Below, piece after piece: positions 27,651-36,355 of a DNA stretch of 59,610 bases. The stretch comes from Bacteroidales bacterium. GTDB lineage: Bacteria > Bacteroidota > Bacteroidia > Bacteroidales > UBA932. The stretch is taken from positions 1 through 59,610 of the forward strand of contig JAFQHE010000067.1 in NCBI GenBank assembly GCA_017398125.1, written 5' to 3'. The notes under the pieces were generated by a model. It was not told where the DNA came from. It did not search any database and was given only the letters and a program-made list of their open reading frames with translations. Within the stretch, counting starts at the first letter, position 1; the number at the start of each line of letters is the position of its first letter. Position numbers and translations under genes: made by a program.

Positions 27651-29096
27651 ATGGAACAGAACAAATTTGATGTAATTGTAGTGGGAGCTGGCCCGGGTGG
27701 CTATGTGGCAGCAATCCGAGCTTCACAATTGGGCTTCAATACTGCAGTTGTGGAGCGTGCCGAACTTGGTGGTGTATGCTTGAATTGGGGTTGTATACCA
27801 ACCAAAGCTCTTTTGAAGAGTGCGCAGGTGCTCAACTATACAAAACACCTTGGTGATTATGGTGTGGAGCTGAAAGATGCCCAGGGCAATACTGTGGAGG
27901 CCGGAAGTGTTGCAGCCATGCCGGATATCAGGAAGATTGTAGAGCGCGAAAGGGGTGTTTCGGCTACCATGAGCAAAGGTATAGAGTTCCTGTTCAAAAA
28001 GAATAAAATTACAGTAATAAAGGGTTCCGCATTCCTTCCTGCTGCCGGCAAGGTGGAGGTAACATATACCGAAGGTGAAAAAGAGGGAACAAAGGAGCTC
28101 TTTGAAGCAAAGCATATTATTCTTGCAACCGGTGCAAGACCAAATGCCCTTCCATTTGCCCCAATTGACGGGGAGAAGATTATCTCATACAGACAAGCGC
28201 TTGTTCCGGAGTCTCTTCCAAACAGCATGGCGGTAATCGGCTCAGGTGCCATAGGTAGCGAGCTGGCATTTTTCTACCGTTCTATGGGTGTTGAGGTCCA
28301 TCTTATCGAGTATATGGATCAGATTGTTCCATTGGAGGATGCTGACGTTGCTGCTCAGCTTAGCCGCAGTTTCCGCAAGATGGGAATAAAGGTTATGGTA
28401 TCATCTGGTGTAAAGGCCATTGATACAGCAGGAGAAGGATGTAAACTTACTGTAGAGACAAAGAAAGGTGTTGAGGAGATTGTGGTTGACAGAGTATTGT
28501 CTGCTGTTGGTGTTATTCCTAATACACAGGGACTTGGCCTTGAAGAGTTGGGCGTTGAGATGAATAGGGGCAAAGTTGTGGTAGACCAGTTCTACAAGTC
28601 AAGTGTAGAGGGTATCTATGCGATAGGCGACATTATCCCTACTCCGGCATTGGCACACGTTGCATCAGCTGAGGGTATTGCAGCTGTTGAGAAGATTGCA
28701 GGTCTTGATGTTGAACCTGTAGATTATTCAAATATCCCTGGCGCAACCTATACCTCACCTGAAATTGCATCGGTTGGAATGACTGAGAAGAGGGTTAAAG
28801 AGGCTGGAATAGCTTACAAAGTGGGCAAATTCCCATTCACCGCAAGTGGTAAGGCTACCACTGCAGGAGAAAAGGATGGCTTTGTAAAACTTATTATTGA
28901 TGAGCAGACCGACAAGATTTTGGGAGCACATCTTATTGGAGCTAATGTTACAGAGATGCTTTCAGGCATAGTACTTGCAAGGAAAGTAGGTGCTACCGCT
29001 AAGGATATAATTAAGGCAATTCATCCGCATCCTACTATGAGTGAGGGAATTATGGAGGCGGCTGCAGCTGTTCACGGTGAGGCTATACATATGTAG
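27651..29096 (+). CDS. lpdA: Dihydrolipoyl dehydrogenase (E3)
   Basis: A 481-residue flavoprotein that re-oxidises dihydrolipoamide using NAD+, serving 2-oxoacid dehydrogenase and/or glycine cleavage complexes. It shows the FAD-binding VVGAGPGGYVAA near residue 11, the redox-active disulphide in GGVCLNWGCIPTKALLKSA (about 40-58), the NAD-binding VIGSGAIGSELAFFYRSMG, a second FAD segment IYAIGD and the dimer-interface catalytic motif HPHPTMSE near the C-terminus. Full length for the family. No E1/E2 subunits are adjacent, so the partner complex is encoded elsewhere. Confidence 0.95.
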   Translation: MEQNKFDVIVVGAGPGGYVAAIRASQLGFNTAVVERAELGGVCLNWGCIPTKALLKSAQVLNYTKHLGDYGVELKDAQGNTVEAGSVAAMPDIRKIVERERGVSATMSKGIEFLFKKNKITVIKGSAFLPAAGKVEVTYTEGEKEGTKELFEAKHIILATGARPNALPFAPIDGEKIISYRQALVPESLPNSMAVIGSGAIGSELAFFYRSMGVEVHLIEYMDQIVPLEDADVAAQLSRSFRKMGIKVMVSSGVKAIDTAGEGCKLTVETKKGVEEIVVDRVLSAVGVIPNTQGLGLEELGVEMNRGKVVVDQFYKSSVEGIYAIGDIIPTPALAHVASAEGIAAVEKIAGLDVEPVDYSNIPGATYTSPEIASVGMTEKRVKEAGIAYKVGKFPFTASGKATTAGEKDGFVKLIIDEQTDKILGAHLIGANVTEMLSGIVLARKVGATAKDIIKAIHPHPTMSEGIMEAAAAVHGEAIHM

Positions 29097-29151
29097 GCAT
29101 ACCGTATGGAGTCCAGTAGAAAATATATTTTTAACTTTAAAATATTGAATT

Positions 29152-29538
29152 ATGGCTAAGCACGATGTTTCTCCTTCAATAAATGAAGTGAGCCGCATAT
29201 CTGCGGGTACTGAGGTAAAAGGAAGTCTTGTATCAAAATCTGATATGAGAATTGACGGTAATTTTGAGGGAGATATGGTTACCAGTGGAAAACTGGTTGT
29301 GGGAGAGGGTGCCGTAGTAAGGGGAAATATAATTTGTGCATGTGCCGATATATGGGGAAATATTGAGGGCGAATTCTGCTCAAGAGATGCAATTACCTTG
29401 AAGAGCACAGCGAATTTTACAGGCAATCTCAAGACAAACAAAATTTGCATAGAGATGGGAGCCTCTTTCTGTGGCAATTGTGTGATAATTACAGAGGAGG
29501 AGTTTTCAAAAATTTCTTCGGGATATTTTGAGGGCTAA
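29152..29538 (+). CDS. Bactofilin (polymer-forming cytoskeletal protein)
   Basis: A 128-residue bactofilin-fold protein. Residues about 17-115 are short beta repeats with the family phrases GTEVKGSLVSKSDMRIDG, FEGDM, GKLVVGEGAVVRGNI and SFCGNCVI, building a right-handed beta-helix that polymerises without nucleotide. Bactofilins position cell-wall and shape-determining enzymes at membranes. It is 55 bases after lpdA and is followed by a strong terminator. No M23 peptidase (LmdC-type) partner is adjacent here. Confidence 0.92.
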   Translation: MAKHDVSPSINEVSRISAGTEVKGSLVSKSDMRIDGNFEGDMVTSGKLVVGEGAVVRGNIICACADIWGNIEGEFCSRDAITLKSTANFTGNLKTNKICIEMGASFCGNCVIITEEEFSKISSGYFEG

Positions 29539-29573
29539 TTGTATGGAATAGCTTAAATTCAAGCCGTAAAGTC

Positions 29574-29612
29574 AATAAGGGGAACATTTATTAGTGTTTC
29601 CCTTATTTTTTA
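29574..29612 (+). terminator. Terminator after the bactofilin gene
   Basis: AATAAGGGGAACA (29574-29586) pairs with TGTTTCCCTTATT (29595-29607) with one G-U pair and an 8-base loop; T-rich sequence follows. Confidence 0.88.
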
Positions 29613-29625
29613 TAATATTATTTGT

Positions 29626-29633
29626 TAACTTTG
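29626..29633 (+). promoter_or_regulatory. -7 element in front of the cobalamin riboswitch
   Basis: TAACTTTG matches TAnnTTTG just upstream of the riboswitch, so the transcript would begin near 29640 and contain the whole aptamer. A good -33 element is not evident. Confidence 0.6.
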
Positions 29634-29643
29634 TCATGAAACG

Positions 29644-29822
29644 GTATCTGTCATTACTCTCCGTAGTGACAGGTTAATAGGGAATCAGGTGTGAATCCTG
29701 AGCAGACGCCGCTGCTGTGAGTTCCGTAGTGTCCCGTTGATTTTCAATGGCCATTGTTCTGCAAGGAACGAGAAGGCATCAAGGGGAGGAACGAGCCAGA
29801 AGACCTGCCGGAACAGTATACT
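29644..29822 (+). promoter_or_regulatory. Cobalamin (B12) riboswitch controlling nrdDG
   Basis: The leader contains the conserved blocks of the cobalamin aptamer in the right order. These are GGTTAATAGGGAATCAGGTG with a following GAATCCTGAGCAG-type core, then GACGCCGCTGCTGTGAG, and finally the B12 box GCCAGAAGACCTGCC at 29795-29809. A P1 helix can form between GTATCTGT (29644-29651) and ACAGTATAC (29813-29821). The region 29823-29910 contains the nrdD start and self-complementary pieces (ACTATC near 29820 and GATAGT near 29870) that could form the expression platform, probably controlling translation. By class, bound adenosyl- or other cobalamin would lower nrdDG expression. Confidence 0.95.
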
Positions 29823-29910
29823 ATCGGGCTTTCGGGTTATAGAGCCTGGTAAATCTTTGATAAATCAGAGATAGTGGTATTCCGCAAGATTATTTAATGA
29901 TATACGGTAT

Positions 29911-32154
29911 ATGATACAGACTGTTATTAAGAGAGATGGCCGTATTGTAGGTTTCAATGAGGCCAAGATTGCTGCTGCAATCCGTAAGGCTATGTTGCAT
30001 AGCGAAGAGGGAGAGGATGAGGAACTTATCAAAAAGATTACTGACAGAATTGCATGCAGGGGCAGGGAACAGATGCATGTGGAGGAGATTCAGGATCTTG
30101 TTGAGTTTGAGCTTATGAAGAGCCCCCGCAAGGAAGTTGCACGACTCTATATTGCTTACAGGAACAAAAGGACTGTTGCACGTAAGGCCAAGACTCGCAG
30201 TATGTTCCTTGAAATCATTGAGACAAAGTCGAATGATGTTACCCGTGAGAATGCCAATATGAATGCAGATACTCCTGCAGGAATGATGATGAAGTTTGCA
30301 AGTGAGTCTACCAAACCGTTTGTTGATGATTATCTTCTTTCTGATGATGTGCAAGATGCGGTGAATCACAATTATATACATATTCACGACAAGGATTATT
30401 ACCCTACAAAGAGCCTTACATGTGTGCAACATCCTATGGACAAGATATTGAATGGCGGATTGAGTACCGGCCATTGTGAGTCACGTCCGGCCAAAAGGAT
30501 TGAGACGGCAAGTATCTTATGCTGTATATCAATGGAGACTGCCCAGAATGAGATGCATGGCGGGCAGGCAATTCCAGCTTTTGATTACTATCTGGCACCC
30601 TATGTGAGAAGCAGTTTTGTTGAGGAGGTAAAGATTATCGAAAAGCTGTCGGGAGAGGATTATTCACATTTATATGATGTGAAAATAGATGATTATATTA
30701 TTAGGAATCTTGACGGTACAGACCACGACGGGAATAGAGTCAGGGAGCCTTATAAAGGAGAAGAGCGAGTATTGCAGCATGCCATCAACAGGACTGCCCA
30801 GAGAGTCCATCAGGCAATGGAGGCATTTGTGCATAATATGAATACCATTCACTCACGAGGTGGAAATCAGGTGGTTTTCAGCTCTATAAATTATGGTACA
30901 GATACTTCGGCAGAGGGACGCTGTATAATAAGGGAACTTCTTCATACCACCTACCATGGTGTAGGTAATGGCTCTACGGCAATATTCCCAATCCAGATAT
31001 GGAAGAAAAAGCGTGGAATAAGTTATTTGCCGACTGACAAGAACTATGACCTATACAAGTTTGCCTGCATGGTGAGTGCAAAGAGATTCTTCCCTAATTT
31101 TGTAAATCTTGATGCATCATACAACTACCATGAGCAGTGGCGAGAAGATGATCCGCAGCGATATAAATATGAGGTGGCCACAATGGGATGCCGTACGAGG
31201 GTTTTTGAGAACAGGTTTGGAGAAAAGACTTCAATAGGCAGGGGAAACCTCTCCTTCACAACAATCAATATAGTGAAACTTGCCATTGAGAGCATGTTGG
31301 CAACAGACAATCAGGAACAGAGGATTAACCTCTTCATGAGCAAACTTGATTCAACCCTTGAGCTGGCGGCCAAACAGCTTCATGAGCGATTCTGTTTTCA
31401 GAAAACGGCATTGGCCAAACAGTTCCCTCTATTGATGTCGGCACTTTGGAACGGATCAGAGAGACTCAAACCTACAGATACAATAGAGCCGGTAATCAAC
31501 CAGGGCACACTTGGTATAGGTTTTATAGGTTTGGCCGAGACCCTTATTGCGCTTGTAGGCAAACATCATGGAGAGGATGAGAAAGCTCAGGAGCTGGGTT
31601 TGAAAATAGTTGGTTATATGAGAGACAGAGTTATGGATTTCTCTACAAGATATGGCCATAATTATAGTGTTCTGGCCACTCCTGCAGAGGGTTTGTCGGG
31701 AAGGTTTACAAGAAAGGACAAGAAGGATTTTGGTATTATTCCAGGAGTGACTGATAAGGATTATTATACAAATTCAAACCATATTCCGGTATACTACAAG
31801 TGCTCTCCACAGCACAAGGCCGAGATAGAGGCTCCGTACCACAAACTCACAGGTGGCGGACATATTTTCTATGTTGAGATTGACGGTGATGCAACACATA
31901 ATCCTGAGGCCATAATGAATATTGTGGATTTGATGGACAAATATGACATTGGCTATGGCTCCGTAAACCACAACAGGAACAGGTGTATGGATTGCGGATA
32001 TGAGAATGCTCAGAAGGAGATGAAGTGTTGTCCGAAATGCGGAAGTGAGGCAATAGACAAGCTACAGAGAATTACGGGGTATCTTGTTGGAACAACTGAA
32101 CGCTGGAACAGGGCCAAACTTGCGGAGCTGAATGACCGTGTTGTGCATAAGTAG
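29911..32154 (+). CDS. nrdD: Anaerobic (class III) ribonucleoside-triphosphate reductase
   Basis: A 747-residue glycyl-radical enzyme making deoxyribonucleotides without oxygen. The N-terminal ATP-cone (about 1-95) begins VIKRDGRIVGFNEAKI. The catalytic barrel follows, with NYIHIHDKDYYPTKSLTC near 150 and the later NRN region. Near the C-terminus a four-cysteine zinc site (CMDCG and CCPKC) precedes RITGYLVGTTERWN, in which the Gly before Tyr (about 723) is the expected radical site. Class III enzymes do not need cobalamin, yet a cobalamin riboswitch heads this transcript. nrdG follows at once, forming the usual nrdDG pair. Confidence 0.97.
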   Translation: MIQTVIKRDGRIVGFNEAKIAAAIRKAMLHSEEGEDEELIKKITDRIACRGREQMHVEEIQDLVEFELMKSPRKEVARLYIAYRNKRTVARKAKTRSMFLEIIETKSNDVTRENANMNADTPAGMMMKFASESTKPFVDDYLLSDDVQDAVNHNYIHIHDKDYYPTKSLTCVQHPMDKILNGGLSTGHCESRPAKRIETASILCCISMETAQNEMHGGQAIPAFDYYLAPYVRSSFVEEVKIIEKLSGEDYSHLYDVKIDDYIIRNLDGTDHDGNRVREPYKGEERVLQHAINRTAQRVHQAMEAFVHNMNTIHSRGGNQVVFSSINYGTDTSAEGRCIIRELLHTTYHGVGNGSTAIFPIQIWKKKRGISYLPTDKNYDLYKFACMVSAKRFFPNFVNLDASYNYHEQWREDDPQRYKYEVATMGCRTRVFENRFGEKTSIGRGNLSFTTINIVKLAIESMLATDNQEQRINLFMSKLDSTLELAAKQLHERFCFQKTALAKQFPLLMSALWNGSERLKPTDTIEPVINQGTLGIGFIGLAETLIALVGKHHGEDEKAQELGLKIVGYMRDRVMDFSTRYGHNYSVLATPAEGLSGRFTRKDKKDFGIIPGVTDKDYYTNSNHIPVYYKCSPQHKAEIEAPYHKLTGGGHIFYVEIDGDATHNPEAIMNIVDLMDKYDIGYGSVNHNRNRCMDCGYENAQKEMKCCPKCGSEAIDKLQRITGYLVGTTERWNRAKLAELNDRVVHK

Positions 32155-32179
32155 AGTAGAGGGAAATTCCAATGAAAGT

Positions 32180-32671
32180 ATGGAGGAGTTGAAGATAAGC
32201 ATTATTGATATAATAGACGGAACTGTGGTTGACGGCCCCGGCTTCCGTCTTTCAATTTATTGTGCAGGATGTAGCCACGGATGCCCTGGGTGCCATAATC
32301 CTCAGTCATGGAACATTGCAAACGGAAAACCTATGACCGTTGCAGAATTGCTTGAGAGGGTCAGCTCTTCACCATGGAATGTAACATTCTCTGGTGGTGA
32401 TCCATTTTTTCAGGCAAAAGCTTTTGCCGAATTGGCCCAATTGATCAAGAGCAGGTGCGGCAAGACAATCTGGTGTTACACAGGATATACAATTGAATCA
32501 CTCATTAATGAGGCTGATCCCGACAAACTCCGACTTCTACAGTCGGTTGATGTACTGGTCGACGGCCCTTTCATCGACTCTTTGAAAGACGAAGACCTTC
32601 AGTTCAGAGGCAGTTCAAACCAGCGAATATTGGATTCTGCCGCAATCGGTGAGGCTCTTCAGATGAGATAA
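32180..32671 (+). CDS. nrdG: Anaerobic ribonucleotide reductase-activating protein (radical SAM)
   Basis: Installs the glycyl radical in NrdD. The chosen start, ATG 32180, gives 163 residues beginning MEELKISIIDIIDGTVVDGPG, like other NrdG proteins; an in-frame ATG at 32132 inside nrdD would add 16 unlikely residues. The radical SAM motif CxxxCxxC is in CSHGCPGCHNPQSW near residue 35, and VTFSGGDPFFQ (GGDP, SAM-binding) follows near 75. The family tail with VDVLVDGPF and FRGSSNQR is present. The gene lies 25 bases after the nrdD stop. Confidence 0.95.
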   Translation: MEELKISIIDIIDGTVVDGPGFRLSIYCAGCSHGCPGCHNPQSWNIANGKPMTVAELLERVSSSPWNVTFSGGDPFFQAKAFAELAQLIKSRCGKTIWCYTGYTIESLINEADPDKLRLLQSVDVLVDGPFIDSLKDEDLQFRGSSNQRILDSAAIGEALQMR

Positions 32672-32689
32672 TTTATAGCAATTGAAAAG

Positions 32690-32732
32690 ACGAAAGGAGA
32701 TGGCCGGATTCTTCTTGGCCATCTCCTTTCGT
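32690..32732. terminator. Perfect 16-bp inverted repeat between convergent genes
   Basis: ACGAAAGGAGATGGCC (32690-32705) and GGCCATCTCCTTTCGT (32717-32732) pair perfectly across an 11-base loop. On the plus strand no T-run follows; on the minus strand CTTTTC follows, fitting termination of the leftward GT2 gene better. Probably a bidirectional terminator. The stretch from here to 32806 holds nothing else recognisable. Confidence 0.7.
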
Positions 32733-32806
32733 GTATACGGGTATGAGGATCTCAATGCAGGACTTAGTCTAGTCACTCCTTCTTTTATTCAGTTGTAAGT
32801 AGCTTG

Positions 32807-33757
32807 TCAGATTCTTTCTCTAATATGGTATGAGTTCCTTTCGGTTGCATTACGGCTTACAAGTTCTGCGAGAAAGCCTGTAAGGAAGAGCTGCACTCCT
32901 ATAATGAGGGCAACTAATGCAAGATAGAATAGCGGTTGGTCAGTAACTGCTCTGAATTTGAGACCTTGAGCCTGACATACAATCTTTTCTATAATCAACC
33001 ATATTGTAATTACAAAGCCGATAAGGAATGTAAAGGAACCAACAAGCCCGAAGAAATGCATCGGTTTCTTGCCGAATCTGGAGAGAAACCATAGACTTAT
33101 CAGGTCAAGGTAACCGTTTACAAATCTGTCGAGGCCAAACTTGCTTTTTCCGAATTTACGTACATGATGCTGCACAACCTTCTCTCCAATATTGCTGAAT
33201 CCTGCATTTTTGGCGAGGTAAGGGATATATCTGTGCATCTCTCCGTAAACCTCAATATTTTTGACTACCTCGTTCCTGTATGCCTTGAGGCCACAGTTCA
33301 TGTCATGCAGTTTTATGCCTGTTACCTTGCGTGCCGTTGCATTGTATATCTTTGAAGGTAAATTTTTTGACAATTTATTGTCAAGCCTCTTCTTTTTCCA
33401 TCCGCTTACAAGATCATAGCCATCCTCTTTGATCATCCGGAACAATTCAGGAATTTCGTTCGGATCATCCTGCAGGTCAGCATCCATTGTAATCACAACC
33501 TCTCCTTGCGCCGCTTCAAAACCGCAATACAGGGCCGCTGATTTTCCATAGTTCCTTCTGAAACAGATGCCCTTTATATTATTGTTGCTTCCCGACAGCT
33601 CCTTGATCTTTTTCCATGAAGAGTCTGTACTGCCGTCATTTACCATTATAATTTCATAGGTGACCCCCATCTTTTCAATTACGGAGCGGATACCGTCCGT
33701 AAGCTCCTGAAGGGATTCCTCTTCATTATAGAGAGATATTACTACTGATATATCCAT
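32807..33757 (-). CDS. Family 2 glycosyltransferase (DPM1/GtrB-like)
   Basis: A 316-residue membrane-associated glycosyltransferase. The GT-A domain (about 1-225) has VVISLYNEEESL at the start, VNDGSTD near 40, the metal-binding MDADLQDDP near 91-99, and the HDMNCGLKAYR motif near 150 typical of polyprenyl-phosphate mannosyl/glucosyl transferases. Two hydrophobic segments (about 235-258 and 272-297) form a C-terminal membrane anchor. It likely transfers a sugar from an NDP-sugar to undecaprenyl phosphate for cell-surface glycan or lipid modification. The start codon overlaps the stop of the DUF4199 gene (TAATG), so the two are translationally coupled. Confidence 0.93.
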   Translation of the reverse strand: MDISVVISLYNEEESLQELTDGIRSVIEKMGVTYEIIMVNDGSTDSSWKKIKELSGSNNNIKGICFRRNYGKSAALYCGFEAAQGEVVITMDADLQDDPNEIPELFRMIKEDGYDLVSGWKKKRLDNKLSKNLPSKIYNATARKVTGIKLHDMNCGLKAYRNEVVKNIEVYGEMHRYIPYLAKNAGFSNIGEKVVQHHVRKFGKSKFGLDRFVNGYLDLISLWFLSRFGKKPMHFFGLVGSFTFLIGFVITIWLIIEKIVCQAQGLKFRAVTDQPLFYLALVALIIGVQLFLTGFLAELVSRNATERNSYHIRERI

Positions 33758-34284
33758 TACTGAATTGTATTTTCTTCTCCTGCGAATGGGTTTGTCTTTT
33801 TAGTGTAATTTGCTACGATAGCTGAAACAATGATGCCGAAAACAGAGTAATAGAACAGACTCCAGAATAGCATAATCTGAGGAAGTTTGCCTGATACCTG
33901 GTTTATTGCGTCAATCTGCTCATCATTGTAGTTGCCGTTTTCAATTACAGACTGCATGGCTGCCAATGACTGGTCCAACTGCTCCGGAAAAATGAACGTA
34001 ATGCTCAAGAATGCAAAACACGAACATACTATTGATGAAAATACAGAGATGAGTGAACCGTATCTGAATGACTCTCCATAGGAGATGGTCTCAAACTGAC
34101 TTGAGTATTGTTTCATGAAGTAGTAAAGGAGATATATGCATGCCCCGAATTTTACAGTCCACAATACAATAGTTACAAAAGAGCCCGGATTGAAGATCGT
34201 GCTGATTAGTGAATAGACTATGGTTACCACCGATAGTAATAGTCCGTTAAGAGCGGCTGATTGCCATTTGTTTACATTTTCCAT
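33757..34284 (-). CDS. DUF4199 membrane protein
   Basis: A 175-residue membrane protein (ATG at 34284; an ATG three codons earlier, at 34293, is also possible). It has four hydrophobic segments, about 12-32, 38-58, 70-95 and 130-155, separated by a short acidic loop, matching the DUF4199 family of Bacteroidota. Its function is not known. The conserved pairing with a DPM1-like glycosyltransferase suggests a helper in lipid-linked sugar transfer. This is inference from position and start/stop overlap. Confidence 0.85.
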   Translation of the reverse strand: MENVNKWQSAALNGLLLSVVTIVYSLISTIFNPGSFVTIVLWTVKFGACIYLLYYFMKQYSSQFETISYGESFRYGSLISVFSSIVCSCFAFLSITFIFPEQLDQSLAAMQSVIENGNYNDEQIDAINQVSGKLPQIMLFWSLFYYSVFGIIVSAIVANYTKKTNPFAGEENTIQ

Positions 34285-34309
34285 AACATACATATATTTA
34301 TACAGGCTA

Positions 34310-34317
34310 CAAAGATA
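34310..34317 (-). promoter_or_regulatory. -7 element for the DUF4199-GT2 operon
   Basis: The minus strand reads TATCTTTG, a perfect -7 match, about 25 bases ahead of the start codon. Confidence 0.5.
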
Positions 34318-34350
34318 GAAAATAGTTTTATCAAATTGATTAAAAATTTA

Positions 34351-34358
34351 TACCTTTG
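34351..34358 (+). promoter_or_regulatory. -7 element for thrS
   Basis: TACCTTTG matches TAnnTTTG, 35 bases before ATG 34394, forming a divergent pair with the element at 34310-34317. No convincing -33 element. Confidence 0.5.
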
Positions 34359-34393
34359 CACGATTATCTGAAAAATAAGACAATAGATATAAT

Positions 34394-36334
34394 ATGATTA
34401 ACATTACATTTCCTGATGGCAGTGTACGCCAATATGAGGCTGGCGTAAACGGCTTGGAGATAGCCAAAAGCATAAGTCCTAGACTTGCTTCCGACGTATT
34501 GGCTGTTTCTGTTGACAACGAAATTTATGATTTGTTGAGACCTATCAATTCAGATGCTTCCATCAAATTGCACAAATGGGAGGATGCAGAGGCTAAGAAG
34601 ACCTTCTGGCATTCATCATCACACCTTATGGCTGAGGCTTTGGAGGCATTGTTCCCTGGTATAAAATTTGGTATCGGACCGGCTATTGAAACAGGATTCT
34701 ACTATGATGTGGATCTTGGAGACAAGACCATTACTGAGGCAGACCTTAAAAAGATTGAGGAGAAGATGGTTGAGTTGGCCCGTACTAAGGAGACCTTTGT
34801 CAGAAAGGATATCTCAAAAGAGGAGGCGATGGCTACTTATACCCAGAAGGGTGATGAGTACAAATGTGATCTTATCAAGGATCTGGAGGATGGTACAATA
34901 ACATTCTATACAAACGGTAACTTTACTGATTTGTGCCGTGGTCCTCACTTGGTTGACACTTCTGTTATTAAGGCTGTCAAGCTTACATCCATAGCAGGTG
35001 CCTACTGGAGAGGAAATGAGAAAAATAAGATGCTTACACGTATATATGGTGTAACTTTCCCTAAGAAGTCGATGTTGGATGAGTATCTTCAGATGTTGGA
35101 GGAGGCCAAAAAACGTGACCACAGAAAATTGGGCAAGGAGTTGGAGTTGTTTGCTTTCTCTCAGAGAGTAGGCCAGGGACTTCCATTGTGGTTGCCAAGA
35201 GGTGCTGCCTTACGTGAAAAACTTGAGAATTTCCTTAAGAGTGTGCAGAAGCAGCATGGTTATCTTCCTGTAATTACTCCTCATATTGGTCAGAAAGAGC
35301 TTTATGTGACTTCGGGCCACTATGCAAAGTACGGAGCAGATTCATTCAGACCTATAACAACACCTCAGGAGGGAGAGGAGTTCCTTTTGAAACCTATGAA
35401 CTGTCCTCACCACTGTGAGATATACAAGACAAAACCACGTTCGTACAAGGATCTGCCTTTGCGTTTTGCAGAGTTCGGTACAGTTTACAGATATGAGCAG
35501 AGCGGTGAGTTGCATGGTTTGACCCGTGTACGCGGATTTACCCAGGATGACGCCCATCTGTTTGTAAGGCCTGACCAGTTGAAAGAGGAGTTCTGTAAGG
35601 TTATTGATATTGTGCTATATATATTCAAGACTCTTAACTTTGACCAGTATACTGCCCAGGTATCTTTGAGAGATCCTAACAACAGGGAAAAATATATTGG
35701 TACAGATGAGAATTGGGAGAGAGCGGAGAGCGCAATTATAGAGGCTGCAAAGGAGAAGGGATTGAATACAGTTGTTGAGTATGGTGAGGCTGCTTTCTAT
35801 GGCCCTAAACTTGATTTCATGGTCAAGGATGCCATTGGAAGAAAGTGGCAGTTGGGTACCATTCAGGTAGACTATAACCTTCCTGAGCGTTTTGACCTTG
35901 AGTATACAGGTGCAGATGACAAGAAATACCGTCCTATTATGATCCATAGGGCTCCGTTCGGCTCAATGGAGAGATTTGTGGCAGTTCTTCTTGAGCATAC
36001 AGGCGGTAAATTGCCGTTGTGGTTGGCTCCTGATCAGGTTGTCGTATTGCCAGTGAGTGAAAAATATAATGAATTTGCAAAAAAAGTTTGTAATTTGCTG
36101 AATAATTGCGATATTCGCGCCTCAATTGACGATCGTAACGAAACTATCGGCAAGAAAATCAGGGAGAACGAGTTGAAGAGAATGCCTTATCAACTTATTG
36201 TAGGTGAGAAAGAGGCTTCCCAAGACATGGTTTCCGTGAGAAAACAGGGTGGTGAGGATCTTGGCGTAATGGCCATAGATGCTTTTGCTGCTTATATTAA
36301 GGAAGAAATTGAAAAACAATTGAGTAATAACTAA
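34394..36334 (+). CDS. thrS: Threonyl-tRNA synthetase
   Basis: A 646-residue class II synthetase with the full bacterial domain set. It has an N-terminal TGS domain (about 1-62, starting [15 protein letters not shown]), an editing domain with [10 protein letters not shown] near 74 and TDLCRGPH near 178, and a catalytic core with [10 protein letters not shown] near 335 and [22 protein letters not shown]-type motif 2 around 365. Motif 3 includes [11 protein letters not shown] near 517. The C-terminal anticodon-binding domain starts near 545. It is the first gene of the conserved thrS-infC-rpmI-rplT cluster. No T-box is expected or seen in this phylum; the short leader shows nothing elaborate. 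Confidence 0.98.
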   Translation: MINITFPDGSVRQYEAGVNGLEIAKSISPRLASDVLAVSVDNEIYDLLRPINSDASIKLHKWEDAEAKKTFWHSSSHLMAEALEALFPGIKFGIGPAIETGFYYDVDLGDKTITEADLKKIEEKMVELARTKETFVRKDISKEEAMATYTQKGDEYKCDLIKDLEDGTITFYTNGNFTDLCRGPHLVDTSVIKAVKLTSIAGAYWRGNEKNKMLTRIYGVTFPKKSMLDEYLQMLEEAKKRDHRKLGKELELFAFSQRVGQGLPLWLPRGAALREKLENFLKSVQKQHGYLPVITPHIGQKELYVTSGHYAKYGADSFRPITTPQEGEEFLLKPMNCPHHCEIYKTKPRSYKDLPLRFAEFGTVYRYEQSGELHGLTRVRGFTQDDAHLFVRPDQLKEEFCKVIDIVLYIFKTLNFDQYTAQVSLRDPNNREKYIGTDENWERAESAIIEAAKEKGLNTVVEYGEAAFYGPKLDFMVKDAIGRKWQLGTIQVDYNLPERFDLEYTGADDKKYRPIMIHRAPFGSMERFVAVLLEHTGGKLPLWLAPDQVVVLPVSEKYNEFAKKVCNLLNNCDIRASIDDRNETIGKKIRENELKRMPYQLIVGEKEASQDMVSVRKQGGEDLGVMAIDAFAAYIKEEIEKQLSNN

Positions 36335-36341
36335 TAAATTT

Positions 36342-36347
36342 AGGAGG
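36342..36347 (+). promoter_or_regulatory. Strong Shine-Dalgarno sequence for infC
   Basis: AGGAGG, perfectly complementary to the anti-Shine-Dalgarno of 16S rRNA, lies 8 bases before the in-frame AUC codon at 36356. Nearly all other genes in this window lack such a sequence, as is normal for Bacteroidota, so this site decides the infC start. Confidence 0.85.
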
Positions 36348-36355
36348 ATAATTTT

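Noticed and set aside
29890-30474. 194-codon minus-strand frame overlapping the start of nrdD
   Set aside because: Antisense of the NrdD ATP-cone and overlapping the riboswitch expression region; no family resemblance.
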